From CAWAHD01 sp963781785 (GTDB lineage: Bacteria > Planctomycetota > Planctomycetia > Isosphaerales > Isosphaeraceae): a stretch of DNA of 64,000 bases. The stretch is taken from assembly GCA_963781785.1 (NCBI GenBank), contig CAWAHD010000002.1, positions 434,001 to 498,000 of the forward strand, written 5' to 3'. The position numbers and the translations under genes are program-made. Every line of letters begins with the position of its first letter. Position 1 is the stretch's first letter. Below the pieces are notes generated by a model that was not told where the DNA came from, did not search any database, and saw only the letters and a program-made list of their open reading frames with translations. Positions 40,801-50,257 of this stretch are shown here, piece after piece.

Positions 40801-41759
40801 TCAGCCCCGACGGCCGCCGCATCGCCTCGGCCAGCTCCGATCAGACGATCAGGGTCTGGGACGCCGGCTCGGAACAGGCGTCGCTCACGCTCAAGGGAGA
40901 CACCCATCGCGTCTTTGGCGTGGCGTTTAGCCCCGACGGCCGCCGGATTGCCTCCGCCTGCGGAGATGATACGATCAAGGTCTGGGAGGCGGGCTTCGGG
41001 CAGGTGTCGCTCACGCTCATGGGACACACCAACACGGTCTGGGGCGTGGCGTTCAGCCCCGACGGCCACCGCATCGCCTCGGCCAGCGAGGATCAGACGG
41101 TCAAGGTCTGGGACGTCGACTCCGGACAGGTGTCGCTCACGCTCAAGGGACACACCGACAGCGTCCACGGCGTCGCGTTCAGCCCCGACGGCCGCCGCAT
41201 CGCCTCGGCCAGTTGGGACAAGACGGTCAAGGTCTGGGACGCCGGCTCCGGCCAGGAGACACTGACGCTCAAGGGACACGCCGCCGCCGTCTGGAGTGTG
41301 GCGTTCAGCCCCGACGGCCGCCGCATCGCCTCAGCCAGCCAGGATAACACCGTCAAGGTCTGGGAGGGCGGCTCCGGCCAGGAGACGCTCACGCTCAACG
41401 GACACGGCTTCATCGTCATGGGCGTGGCGTTCAGCCCCGACGGCCACCGCATCGCCTCGGCCAGCGAGGATCAGACGGTCAAGGTCTGGGACGTCGACTC
41501 CGGACAGGTGTCGCTCACGCTCAAGGGACACACCGGCTTCGTACTGGGCGTGGCGTTCAGCCCCGACGGCCGCCGCATCGCCTCGGCCAGTGACGATCGT
41601 ACGGTCAAGATCTGGGACGCCCGTTCTGGCCAGGAGATGCTAACACTCAAGGGACACATCGACGCGGTCACGGGCGTCGCGTTCAGCCGCGACGGCCGTC
41701 GCATCGCTTCGGGCAGCTATGATAGGACGGTGAAGGTCTGGGACGCCCGGGACAAGTGA
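37870..41759 (+). CDS. DUF4062-STAND NTPase-WD40 protein, with two frameshifts (about 38610 and 39825)
   Basis: The reconstructed protein has about 1296 aa. Part 1 (37870 to about 38610) is DUF4062 (LRIFISSPGDVPVERDRAADVI, then MDIVVGILWARIGTPLP). Part 2, in the next frame, is a novel-STAND P-loop NTPase: Walker A IFGMSGSGKSSLVRAG, Walker B RALVVVDQMEEIFT, and a winged-helix-like tail (VVGIAHEALLMRWPRL). Part 3, another frame shift on, reads AEARELLKTRRDELDPETI, a transmembrane helix (AIATITGIVLTVVSAFAVF), a coiled coil, and 11 WD40 repeats. Each change is a single extra base. DUF4062 also precedes NACHT-WD40 in animal TEP1/NWD1-type proteins. STAND ATPases of this shape are proposed or shown to act in conflict, signalling or anti-phage responses; the trigger is unknown. 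ATG at 37870. Confidence 0.82.
40386..41756 (+). repeat. Eleven 126-bp WD40 repeats, some nearly identical
   Basis: Each unit encodes 42 residues of the form LKGHTxxVxGVAFSPDGRRI followed by ASASxDxTVKVWDAGSGQ. Units 6 and 9 are almost identical in DNA, and most units share long runs such as GCGTTCAGCCCCGACGGCC. This implies recent internal duplication or gene conversion. Confidence 0.92.
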
Positions 41760-41902
41760 GGCAACGATGGCCGCGTCAACAGAATCTCGACTCGGCAGAA
41801 GTCCAGCCAGGGCTCAGCGCAACGGACCCGGCCACTCCGCCCCTGGCCGGGAACGTACATGGACCAAGAATCGGCAGCGCGGCACGTTCTTGCTGCCGGG
41901 GA

Positions 41903-42051
41903 AGTTTCTCTGCCGCGGCAGCAAAACCCTGACAAACCCTTGAAAACCGCGGGAAAAGATCAGAAACCCCGGAACACGCTATTGCCCGATGGCCGTTCGG
42001 CAACCGTTCTCCCACTCGATATTTATGCCGAAAGATCGGCACGTCATGGGC
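41903..42051. repeat. Right-end block preceding tRNA fragment copy 4
   Basis: Homologous to 29628-29776: identical first 19 bases including CTGCCGCGGCAG (41910-41921), the same 149-bp distance to the tRNA fragment, and further gapless matches such as CAAA, TGAAA and GGAA-ACG over the next about 60 bases. It begins 144 bp after the STAND gene stop. Confidence 0.7.
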
Positions 42052-42100
42052 CTGCTTTACACGCAGGATGTCGGGGGGTCGAATCCCTCATCGCCCAATT
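42052..42100 (+). repeat. tRNA-Val 3' fragment, copy 4 (putative attachment site)
   Basis: Forty-nine bases with a single mismatch to 23709-23757 (GGGGGTTC read as GGGGGGTC in the T-arm). It lacks the 5' tRNA half. It is the outermost fragment seen and marks the far boundary of the third cassette. Confidence 0.88.
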
Positions 42101-42235
42101 GTGCGAATGGAGTTGGGGAGGCCCGCAGGCGAGGAGCTTGTCCCAGACGGTCAAATCGGCGTTAACCCAGTCGATGGCATGTAGGCGGAGCTTCGCCTTC
42201 TCCGCCTTGGCCGCCTCCCGCTGTCCGGCGGCTGC

Positions 42236-42607
42236 CTATCCCGGCGAACGGCGATACTCTTCCGGAAGATTTGCCTGAAAATCCATCGACTCGTGCAGGA
42301 CGCGTCCGATCTCCAAGGCGTTGGATCCGGTGACGCGGTAGAGAAGGAGATGCCGAGGTTGGCGAATCCGATCTCCGGCCGTTCCCGCGGCCTTGCGACT
42401 GAAATAGAGATGATAGGTTCGGCAATTCTCGGCGATTTCTGGCCGCTGACTGCTGCCCGCACGTTCGGGATTCTCCGCGATTTCTTCAATCGCCGTCGCA
42501 ATGAGTTTCGCGTAACGCTTCAATGTTAGCGGGCCAAAATTCTCTTCGGTCCAGGCAAGGATGCTGGCGATGTCGCCTCGCGCCTTCGGAGCGACGATGA
42601 CTTCCAT
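42236..42607 (-). CDS. parE: ParE/RelE-family toxin
   Basis: A 123-aa protein with the RelE/ParE pattern: MEVIVAPKARGDIASILAWTEENFG, ATAIEEIAENPERAGSSQRPEI, then YHLYFSRKAAG and HLLLYRVTGSNALEIGRVLHESMD, the usual conserved C-terminal strand. ParE toxins poison gyrase; RelE toxins cleave mRNA; the family alone cannot tell which. The start is four bases after the ParD-like stop, so the two genes form one operon. The pair lies just outside tRNA fragment copy 4. Confidence 0.85.
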   Translation of the reverse strand: MEVIVAPKARGDIASILAWTEENFGPLTLKRYAKLIATAIEEIAENPERAGSSQRPEIAENCRTYHLYFSRKAAGTAGDRIRQPRHLLLYRVTGSNALEIGRVLHESMDFQANLPEEYRRSPG

Positions 42608-42611
42608 TCTC

Positions 42612-42908
42612 TTACACGCCGTTCTTCGCGGCGTTCGTCCTGACCTCGGTTTCGATATCCCTGATGAATTGATTGATCTGCTTCTTGCCCTTCAGGACGA
42701 TGCCCTTGCCTTGATCAATTTCATCGAACCCCTGTTTGGCAGCTCGTCGAAGCGCATTGAGCTTCGCCTTGCGTTCTTGCTCCTGTTCTTCGAGAAGACG
42801 CAAAGCCTCGCGGACGATCTCGCTGGCGTTGCTGTAGCGCCCCGAGGCGACTTCACGTGCGACAAAGTGGTCCAGGTGTTCGGTCAGATTGATGTTACGC
42901 GTCGGCAT
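42612..42908 (-). CDS. parD: ParD-like antitoxin
   Basis: A 98-aa ribbon-helix-helix protein: MPTRNINLTEHLDHFVAREVASGRYSNASEIVREALRLLE, which is the ParD/CC2985 family signature, followed by a charged helix that binds the toxin. The ATG at 42908 has AAAGGAGAGG just upstream; a longer frame to 42947 lacks family similarity. It precedes the ParE-type toxin and should autoregulate the pair. Confidence 0.9.
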   Translation of the reverse strand: MPTRNINLTEHLDHFVAREVASGRYSNASEIVREALRLLEEQEQERKAKLNALRRAAKQGFDEIDQGKGIVLKGKKQINQFIRDIETEVRTNAAKNGV

Positions 42909-43638
42909 GCTCCTCTCCTTTCGTGGCCATCGTATCATGATTGGCAAAGCTTGCCAACCATCCTTATCGTCCGATCACGAGCACTGCCGCGCGATCTCGC
43001 TAAGATTAAGCGTCGCCAGCCGGAACCGCTCCGAGGGCGCGAGCGGTTTGATGGATTCGTCGTCAATCTCTTCGATCGTCATTTCCGCCCGGCTCGCCAA
43101 GTGCGCAGGCACACAGTGAAGTCCGTCCGTTCACCACATTCTAGCGTTCCCGCCCCATCGACCCAATCGGACCCGCCCGGCAATTCAACTTGCTCGGAAC
43201 CAGGGCGCCTTCCGCAATCGTGCTTGGGACCGGATGGCAAACTTCGCCACATGACTGAAGAAGAGCATCGCCAGCACATCTCGTCGAAAAAGCGCGCAGA
43301 GCGGCACAGGCCAAAAACGCCGCCGCGGCCGCCGCGGCCTTACAGGCGTTGGACTTACACGCGGCGGCTGAATAATCGGAACCCAACTTTTCTCATGTAT
43401 TCACTTATGGCGCCTGATGTTACGCCGCGTCGGCTGAATAATCGGAACTGGCTTCGATACCAGAGCGTCATCGGTCGTGATTTGTGGGTCTTAGCGGACT
43501 TGACGCCGATGGCATGCGCACGAAGAGTGGTGCAAGCGAGGGAGTGAATGATTCGCAGGCGGGAAGAAAATCGAGAATTGCGCACTCGACCGGTGCGATC
43601 TCGGATCAAAGACTCCTTATACCCCAGAAGAGGGCTCC
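42909..43638. other. Gap with degenerate sequence and a direct repeat
   Basis: About 730 bases. Open frames cross it but show no protein family and are rich in Arg/Pro. The direct repeat at 43365-43448 is the only structure found. Confidence 0.45.
43365..43448. repeat. Direct repeat CGGCTGAATAATCGGAAC, two copies 66 bp apart
   Basis: Copies at 43365-43382 and 43431-43448 are identical over 18 bases. Spaced direct repeats near an end are common in IS21-like and related transposons, but no transposase is present, so this could be a transposon end left behind or a regulator site. The assignment is a guess. Confidence 0.55.
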
Positions 43639-45147
43639 ATGACCGCTCGATCTCTTGGTCTCTTGTACGTCTTCCGGTCTCGGCTGATCGTCGCGGCGAC
43701 CTTGCTACTGACGTTGGCCGCAACTCCGACGTCGGGCTCACAACCGAAAATTGGAACGCGGGCCGGTGGTGAAACCTTGGGGAATGAGGGAACCGCCTCC
43801 GGTCGTTCCTCCGTACAACTTCGTGCGGGCGCGACTCCAACTTTTGCTTGGCCAGCCAGCGCCCATGCCGACGGTCGTCGCTTCCTCGATCAGAAAGGCA
43901 ATGTCTATTTGCTTAAAACCATGTCCTCGTGGGCAATGGCACAGAACTGCACGAATACCGAAATCACCAAGGCTCTCGAAGGCTTGAAAGCGCTCGGTTT
44001 CAATGCCGTGACCGTCTCGCCGTTCGGGGTCCGCATGAACGACAGCTTTGGCGACAGGTACAAGAACAAGGCCGGGCAACGTTTCTTTACCGGTGCCCCG
44101 TATGCTTCATCGTTCGGCCCCGCGTGGTCTTCGATGGACTGGATCATGTCAGAAGCCACCAGGCTCCAATTGACCGTGGTGGTTTCCTTGTTCATGAGCT
44201 GGGGCAATACCGGCACCGCTCCGGATCTGGCGAGCGCTGGGACGACAAATGCCTACAACTTTGGAAAAACTCTGGCAACCCGCTATGCCGGTTCTCCGAA
44301 CATCGTCTGGCATGTGATGGGTGATTACCGGTGGTCCTCCAATCAAGGTCCGGGGAGGGGACTCGATGCCATTTTCCATGGCATCAAAGATACAGAAGGG
44401 ACGACCCATAGGCTGATCATTGCCGAGCCGGCTAATGGCTCGACGTCGTTCGATCAATTCATATCGGAGGAAGGCGCCAAAGGTTACCAGTGGTTCAAAC
44501 AGAGCGCCGACACGGTGTACGACTACGGCAGCAATTCTGTCGAGCAGTTTGATAAAGTCTACAATCGAGCTGGCTCGAAGACCTATCCGGTCGTCGATAT
44601 TGAGCCGCCGTATGTCAACGCCCCGCATTACAAAGACCAGCAGAACCAGGAGCTGCGCGAACGCAACTATTCGACGTTCATCCGCGGCGGCGCGGGGATC
44701 AACTTTGGCCACGAAAAGTGGTGGCCGTTTGGCGTCACCGGCCTTTTTGATGGCGGGCCGGACTGGCTGAACATCATCAATGAACCGCCGCAACAATGTG
44801 CCAAATTTGCCTGGGTACTTCTCGATACCTATGTCCAAGACAAATCCTGGACGCGTGACAACGGAGCATTCCTGAAAATCGGCCTCGGCAGCGGTGACGA
44901 CAAGGCTGCGTCGGGATACTCATCATCGGCAGGGGTCGTCTATCTCCCAACCCGTCGAGGAATAACGGTTGATACCAAAGCGATTACCGGCGGGCGGAAT
45001 GTCAGACTCCGCTGGTATGATCCGACGAGCGGAACGTATACGGTCATTTCAGCGTCTGAGCCCAAGAATTCCAGCCGCCCGGTTCCATACCCTGCTGCCC
45101 ACAAAGATGGCTCTAACGACTGGGTCCTCGTGGTCGACGGAGTGTGA
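43639..45147 (+). CDS. Secreted glycoside hydrolase-like protein (DUF4038/GH140 type with C-terminal collagen-binding-like domain)
   Basis: A 502-aa protein. It has a signal peptide (LIVAATLLLTLAATPTSG), then a TIM-barrel opening with DGRRFLDQKGNVYLLKTMSSWAMAQ, LKALGFNAVTVSPFG, and later NIVWHVMGDYRWSSNQGPG, VVDIEPPYVN and AGINFGHEKWWPFG. The order matches DUF4038 proteins, related to GH140 apiosidases. The C-terminal 90 residues (VYLPTRRGITVDTKAITGG, VRLRWYDPTSGTY) are the putative collagen-binding domain common in this family. The acidic residues in VMGDYRW and VDIEPPY are candidate catalytic residues. It probably trims plant or algal polysaccharide side chains outside the cell; the substrate is unknown. 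The ATG at 43639 follows AGAGGG. Confidence 0.8.
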   Translation: MTARSLGLLYVFRSRLIVAATLLLTLAATPTSGSQPKIGTRAGGETLGNEGTASGRSSVQLRAGATPTFAWPASAHADGRRFLDQKGNVYLLKTMSSWAMAQNCTNTEITKALEGLKALGFNAVTVSPFGVRMNDSFGDRYKNKAGQRFFTGAPYASSFGPAWSSMDWIMSEATRLQLTVVVSLFMSWGNTGTAPDLASAGTTNAYNFGKTLATRYAGSPNIVWHVMGDYRWSSNQGPGRGLDAIFHGIKDTEGTTHRLIIAEPANGSTSFDQFISEEGAKGYQWFKQSADTVYDYGSNSVEQFDKVYNRAGSKTYPVVDIEPPYVNAPHYKDQQNQELRERNYSTFIRGGAGINFGHEKWWPFGVTGLFDGGPDWLNIINEPPQQCAKFAWVLLDTYVQDKSWTRDNGAFLKIGLGSGDDKAASGYSSSAGVVYLPTRRGITVDTKAITGGRNVRLRWYDPTSGTYTVISASEPKNSSRPVPYPAAHKDGSNDWVLVVDGV

Positions 45148-45249
45148 GCGCGAGCGCGCACAAACCCGCGGCTGACGCTCGAATCGGCCGCACCGAGACC
45201 GCTCTTCGCCATGTCCACAGCGCCCGCCCGCTCATCACGACGAGGCGTT

Positions 45250-45747
45250 TCACGGCGTCTTCACGTCGACTTGCTGCCCTTGGGAACGGTGCTTCCTTTT
45301 CTGCATCCTGATTCCTATCGAATACAGGAGCGAGTAGGCCTCGTCCAGGACTGCGACGCAATCCAAATAGCCGGCTCGCCAGATATCGAGGCGGCTCATG
45401 CGGAGAGCGGTGATCGCGTAGAACAACTCATCCCCGAGCTTGGCGGGCGAACGAGGAAGTTCTCGAGCGGACGAAACCCATTTCCATTTGGGAATGAGTT
45501 TCTTCAGCTCGTGAATCAGTCGTTTCGACAACGAGGGCGGAACTCTGTCTTCCTTCGGTGGCAAATACTTCTCGGGCACGAATCGCTGGAGAAATGCGAT
45601 GACTCTCGCACACCGTATGATGAAGATTACCAGCCGGAGCTCGTCGATTGACAGGATCGGCGCCCTTTGGGACCTGGGCGCGTCGAGGCCGTTAGCTCCG
45701 ACTCGCATCGGAATTCTCCTGCGGTTGCGGATCACAGAGCTGACCAT
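45250..45747 (-). CDS. Hypothetical protein
   Basis: A 165-aa protein starting MVSSVIRNRRRIPMRVGANGLD, mostly helical with a central IDELRLVIFIIRCARVIAFLQRFVPEKYLPP stretch and a basic C-terminus (MQKRKHRSQGQQVDVK). The ATG at 45747 is chosen because GGAGG lies about 8 nt upstream. The frame continues to 45846 without a better start. No family is recognised. It lies downstream of the giant gene on the same strand. Confidence 0.5.
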   Translation of the reverse strand: MVSSVIRNRRRIPMRVGANGLDAPRSQRAPILSIDELRLVIFIIRCARVIAFLQRFVPEKYLPPKEDRVPPSLSKRLIHELKKLIPKWKWVSSARELPRSPAKLGDELFYAITALRMSRLDIWRAGYLDCVAVLDEAYSLLYSIGIRMQKRKHRSQGQQVDVKTP

Positions 45748-46113
45748 CAGGGCACACCTCCAAGGCCATGCCGTTGTGCTCCAGCAGTCGTTGGCCGAAG
45801 GGTCGGCCGCCCCGCGACGGCGGCCGACTCGTCGGGCTTTGTCCAAGTGACGCGATTGTAATCGAGAGGTGACTGATTGTCACGGCAAGCGACCATGCGC
45901 GCGCCTTCAGGTCCGGGGATCCGCCCGAGGCAGCCAGACGGTCCGAGTGCTTTGCCGATCGAGTACCGGTGGCGGAAGCGCAGCAACTTTTGCGGCAACA
46001 ATGGCTTCGCGCAGCCAAACTTGGTTTGGAAGCCGTGATCTGGTGGTGGCTCGGGCCGCGCTGGAAGCTCTCGCGTCAATGGCTCTCCGTCGACGAGAGG
46101 CTCCGCCCTTTGG
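45748..46113. other. Gap between the giant gene end and the hypothetical gene
   Basis: About 365 bases. One frame of the giant gene runs on through here to 45747, but its translation is Arg/Pro-rich and unlike the rest. The end at 46114 in the neighbouring frame is better supported. Confidence 0.45.
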
Positions 46114-49100
46114 TCAGACGATGGTTTCCGTTTCGCTACTCTCTTTCGTCGCCTTGTCCTTCGAGCTGACGATGAACCAGTTGTTTTGCGCCCGGAGGCT
46201 CCGTCGCTCACGGTGTTGGCGACGCCATCAGTCTGGCACGTCGATGAATTGAGGGCGTACATTCCGTCAGGGCCGACTCCGCTCATGATCATGCTGATTC
46301 GCAGTGAGTAGGAATCGCTGGAAGACCACTCGGCCAGGATGGCGTCGAGCGCCGCGATGTTGGCACTCGTGTTGCTGTCATAGTTTGTGGTCCCGCTGAT
46401 CAGGATGTCGTTGCCGTTGCCCGTGATCGTATCAGCCCCTGGCCCGCCAATCAGGATGTTGGAGCCGGTCCCCGTGTCGGTCAGTGTGTTTTTACCTGCC
46501 CCACCGATCAGCACATCATTACCCGATCCAGTCGCGCTCAGAGTGCTTCCACTCGCCGACCCGCCGAACAGGATTGCGTTCACCGTCCCGCCGGCTGTCA
46601 GGGCCGTAATCCCCGTGAACGCGCTGGCGTCAACAACGTAGGAGGGACTACCGCTCGTGGCCGTCGTCGTGAGGTTAGCGGTCGTGATGCCGGTCAAGCC
46701 GAGCATCATGCCGTCGGTGGAGGACAGCGTCGTATTGGTCAGCGTGAAGCCGGCGCTCTTGCTCGCGGTGACGACGCCCGTCGCCGTGTCGGTCAGCGAC
46801 CCGTTTCCTGTCCAAGCGCTGACGGTGAACGTCTTGCTGGCGCTGGTGGCGGCGAGGTTGGCGGTCGCGACGCCGCTCAGGCCCAGCGCCATGCCGTCGG
46901 TCGACGACAGCGAGGTGTTGGCGAGCGTGAAGCTGGCGCTCTTGCTCGCCGTCACAGCGTCCGGAATGGACGCACTGTCCGTCAGCGTTCCACTCCCGGT
47001 CCAGCCACCAACCGTGAAGGTGTTGCCCCCGGCTGTGTCGGTCAAGTTGGCGGTCGTGAACCCGCTCAAAGTCAACGTCGGCAGACCCGTCACGGCCAGC
47101 GACGTCTTGGCAAGGACGACACTGCTCGAAACCACGTCGACCAGGGTCTCAGCGGAGCCTTTGAGCGTTCCACTCCCCGTCCAGCCGGTCACGCTGAAGC
47201 TATTGCCGCCGCCGGAAGTTGTATCGGTGAGGTTGGCGGTCGCGATCCCGGCCAAGCCAAGCGTCATGCCGTCCGTGGAGGATAGCGATGTATTGGTCAG
47301 CGTATAGCCGGCGCTCTTGCTGGCCGTCACCGTGTCAGCGGTTGCCGCGCTGTCCGTAAGCGACCCGCCAGCCGTCCAACCGCTCACGGTGATCGCGTTA
47401 CCACCGGTTGTGTCACTGAGGTTGGCGGTTTTGAACCCGCTCAGCGTGAGGGTCGGCAGCCCGGTCACCGCCAGAGAGGTGTTGGTCAACGTGGTGCTAG
47501 CCGCCACCGTGTCAACCAGGGTGTCCGGCGAGCCGGTCAGCGTCCCCTTCCCGGTCCAGCCGGCGACGGTGAAGGTGTTGCCGCCCGAACCAGTGTCCGT
47601 GAGGTTGGCGGTCGTGATTCCGGTCAAGGACACGTTCATGCCGTCAGTAGACGTCAGCGACGCGTTGGTCAGCGTGAAGCCGCCATTCTTGCTCGCGGTC
47701 ACGATGCCCGTCGCGGTGTCGGTCAGCGACCCGCTCCCCGTCCAACCACTGACCGTGAACGTCCTGCCGTTGCTTGTGGCAGCAAGGATTGCGGTCGTGA
47801 TGCCGCTCATGCCCAGCGACATGCCATCGGTAGACGACAGCGATGTGTCCGTCAGGGTGTAGCTCGCGCTCTTGCTGGCCATCACCGTGTCGGCGGTGGC
47901 CCCGCTATCGGTCAGCATTCCAGTCCCCGTCCAGCCGCTGACCGTGAAGGTATTGCCGCCGGCCATGTCCGTCAGCTCGGCGGTCGTGAATCCGCTCAAC
48001 GTGAGGGTCGGTAGACCGGTAACAGCCAGCGACGTCTTGGCCAGCACGACGCTGCTCGAAACATCGTCTACCAGGGTCTCAGCGGAGCCTTTGAGCGTTC
48101 CACTCCCCGTCCAGCCGGTCACGCTGAAGCTATTGCCGCCGCCGGAAGTTGTATCGGTGAGGTTGGCGGTCGTCACACCGCTCAAGGCAAGCGTCATGCC
48201 GTCCGTGGAGGATAGCGACGTATTGGTCAGCGTATAGCCAGCGAGCTTGCTGGCCGTGATCGTGTCGCCGGTCGCCGCACTGTCGGTGATCGCTCCGCCC
48301 CCGGTCCAGCCACTCACCGCGATCGTGTTACCACCGGTTGTGTCAGCGAGGTTGGCGGTTGTGAACCCGTTCAGCGTGAGGGCCGGCAGCCCGCTCACCG
48401 CCAGAGAGGTGTTGGTCAACGTGGCGTTTGCGGCCACCGTGTCGACCAGGGTGTCCGGCGAGCCAGTCATCGTACCCTTCCCGGTCCAACCCGCGACGGT
48501 GAAGGTGTTGCCTCCCGAACCGGTGTCCGTGAGGTTGGCGGTCGTGATGCCGGTCAAGCCGAGCATCATGCCATCGGTTGAGGACAGCGACAAGTTGGTC
48601 AGGGTGAAGCCGGCATTCTTGCTCGCCGTGACAATGCCGGTTGCTGTGTCGGTCAGCGACCCGCTCCCCGTCCAACCGCTGACCGTGAACGTCTTGCCAG
48701 AACTCGTGGCGGCGAGGTTGGCGGTCGTGACGCCGCTCAATCCCAGCGCCATTCCGTCAGTCGACGACAGCGAGGTGTTGGTCACGGTGAAGCTGGCGCT
48801 CTTGCTCGCGGTCACCGTGTCTCCGCTAGCCGAGCTGTCAGTGAGCGAGCCGCTCTTGGTCCAGCCGCTGACTGTGAACGTGTTGCCGCCGGCGGTGTCA
48901 GTCAAGTTGCCGGTCGTGAAACCGCTCAAGGTCAACGTCGGCCCGCCTGTCACCGCGAGCGACGTGTTGCTCAAGGTCACGCTCGCGGACACGTTGTCAA
49001 CCAGGGTTTCCGCCGTACCCTTGAGCGTTCCGGTCCCTGTCCAGCCTGTCACTCTGAAGGTATTGCCGCCGCCCGAAGCTGTATCGGTGAGAGCGGCGGT

Positions 49101-50257
49101 CGTGATTCCGTTCAAGCTCAGCGTCGTGTTGGGGGCTGTCAACAGGGCATTGGTCAGCGTGAAGGAACCGCTGGTCGAGTCCGTCAGCGTCCCAGTGCCC
49201 GCCGGGGCGGACAGCGAGCCGGTCCCGGTCCAGCCGCTTATTGTGAACGTATTGGCGGTTGCACTGGCGCCGGTCAACGACGCGACTGCGATGCCGCTGA
49301 GATTGTCGATGAAGGCGGGGCCCGTACCCGTCAACTTGGTGTTGGTCAGGGTGTAGCCCGACCCGATCGATTCCACGACGCTGTCGCCGGCGCCCGTGCC
49401 GCTCAAACTGTTGGTGCCCAGCCCGCCTGTGAGCGCCACATCGGGAACGGTCCCCGCGTTCAACGTGTCGCTCGAGTTGCCGCCAATCACGGCTGTGATC
49501 CCCGTGACGGTGCCGCTAACTCCGGTTGCCGTTCCGCCTGTTCCATTCCCGAGGTTGACACTCACGGCGCTCGAATAGGCCGAGTAATTCAGCGTCGTGT
49601 TCCCGCCCCCCTGGATGCTGCCGATGAGTTTCCCGGTCGGGCTGAAGACAATAACGTTCGTGCCCGAGCTGCCCACCAGACTTCCGGCCGGTCCGCTGGC
49701 GCCGGCACCCTGGATGCTGAATGTGTTGGCGGTTCCCTGGGCATCAACGTACCGATTCATGCCCGTTCCGAGGAAATTGATCGTCGTGCCGCTCAAGGCA
49801 TCGGCGGCGCTATACTGAACCGACGTGTCCTTGATGGTGAAGACGTCGGTGCTGCCCGAACCGGACTCGCCGTTGATCGTGACGGTACCGCCCGTGCCAG
49901 CGAACGAGAGCGTGCCGCCGCCCGGAATCGACCCGGCAGGATTTCCGTTCACGCTGACGCCCAGGCTGGAGTTGCCACTGTTTGGGCTCACCACAAACGC
50001 CTCGCCGGTCGTGTTCAGGAAAACGAGGTAATCGGGAGTGACGATGTTCGCGTCACCGAGCCAGGGGCTGAAGTTTACACTGCCGATCGCCTTCGCGCCG
50101 GTGCCGCCCGGGTTGCCCGGGTTGTTCGGGCCTGTGCTGCTGCCCCACCAGTCCATGGCCGTAGATAGCTGCCCGCTGGACTGGTTGTTCTGCACGCCGA
50201 TGCTGTCACCCGCGAAGCTGTCGTTGGTGGCAGTCAGGGTCGAACTGTCACTCAAGC
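46114..50257 (-). CDS. Giant secreted repeat protein, C-terminal part (after frameshift near 50257)
   Basis: About 1380 codons continuing the protein from 56840. It begins after TGILVGFG with LSDSSTLTATNDSFAGDSIG, ending a beta-helix region. Then come long arrays of Thr/Ser/Gly-rich repeats (ANLTDTGSGGNTFTVSGWTG, TLTNTSLSSTDGMTLGLSGI) with a higher-order 930-bp period, and a short RTX-like block (GNDVLIGGAGKNTLTDTGTG). Near 46190 a third frameshift (one G missing in CCGGGCG) restores AQNNWFIVSSKDKATKESSE and a stop at 46114, instead of an arginine-rich tail running to 45747. The type of C-terminus supports a secreted, surface-associated protein. No start codon belongs here; it is part of one gene. 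Confidence 0.8.
46640..49150 (-). repeat. Higher-order repeats with a 930-bp period inside the giant gene
   Basis: Blocks beginning TATTGGTCAGCGTATAGCC recur at 47291 and 48221, exactly 930 bp (310 codons) apart, with near-identical neighbours. Smaller related units of about 60-75 codons make up each period. Confidence 0.8.

Noticed and set aside
29777..42100. Three extra tRNA-Val genes
   Set aside because: Only the 3' halves are present. The acceptor 5' strand and D-arm are missing in all three, so they cannot be tRNAs.
46387..50031. Series of plus-strand Val/Pro/Leu-rich frames
   Set aside because: Antisense to the Thr/Ser/Gly repeats of the giant protein. The spacing follows its repeat units.
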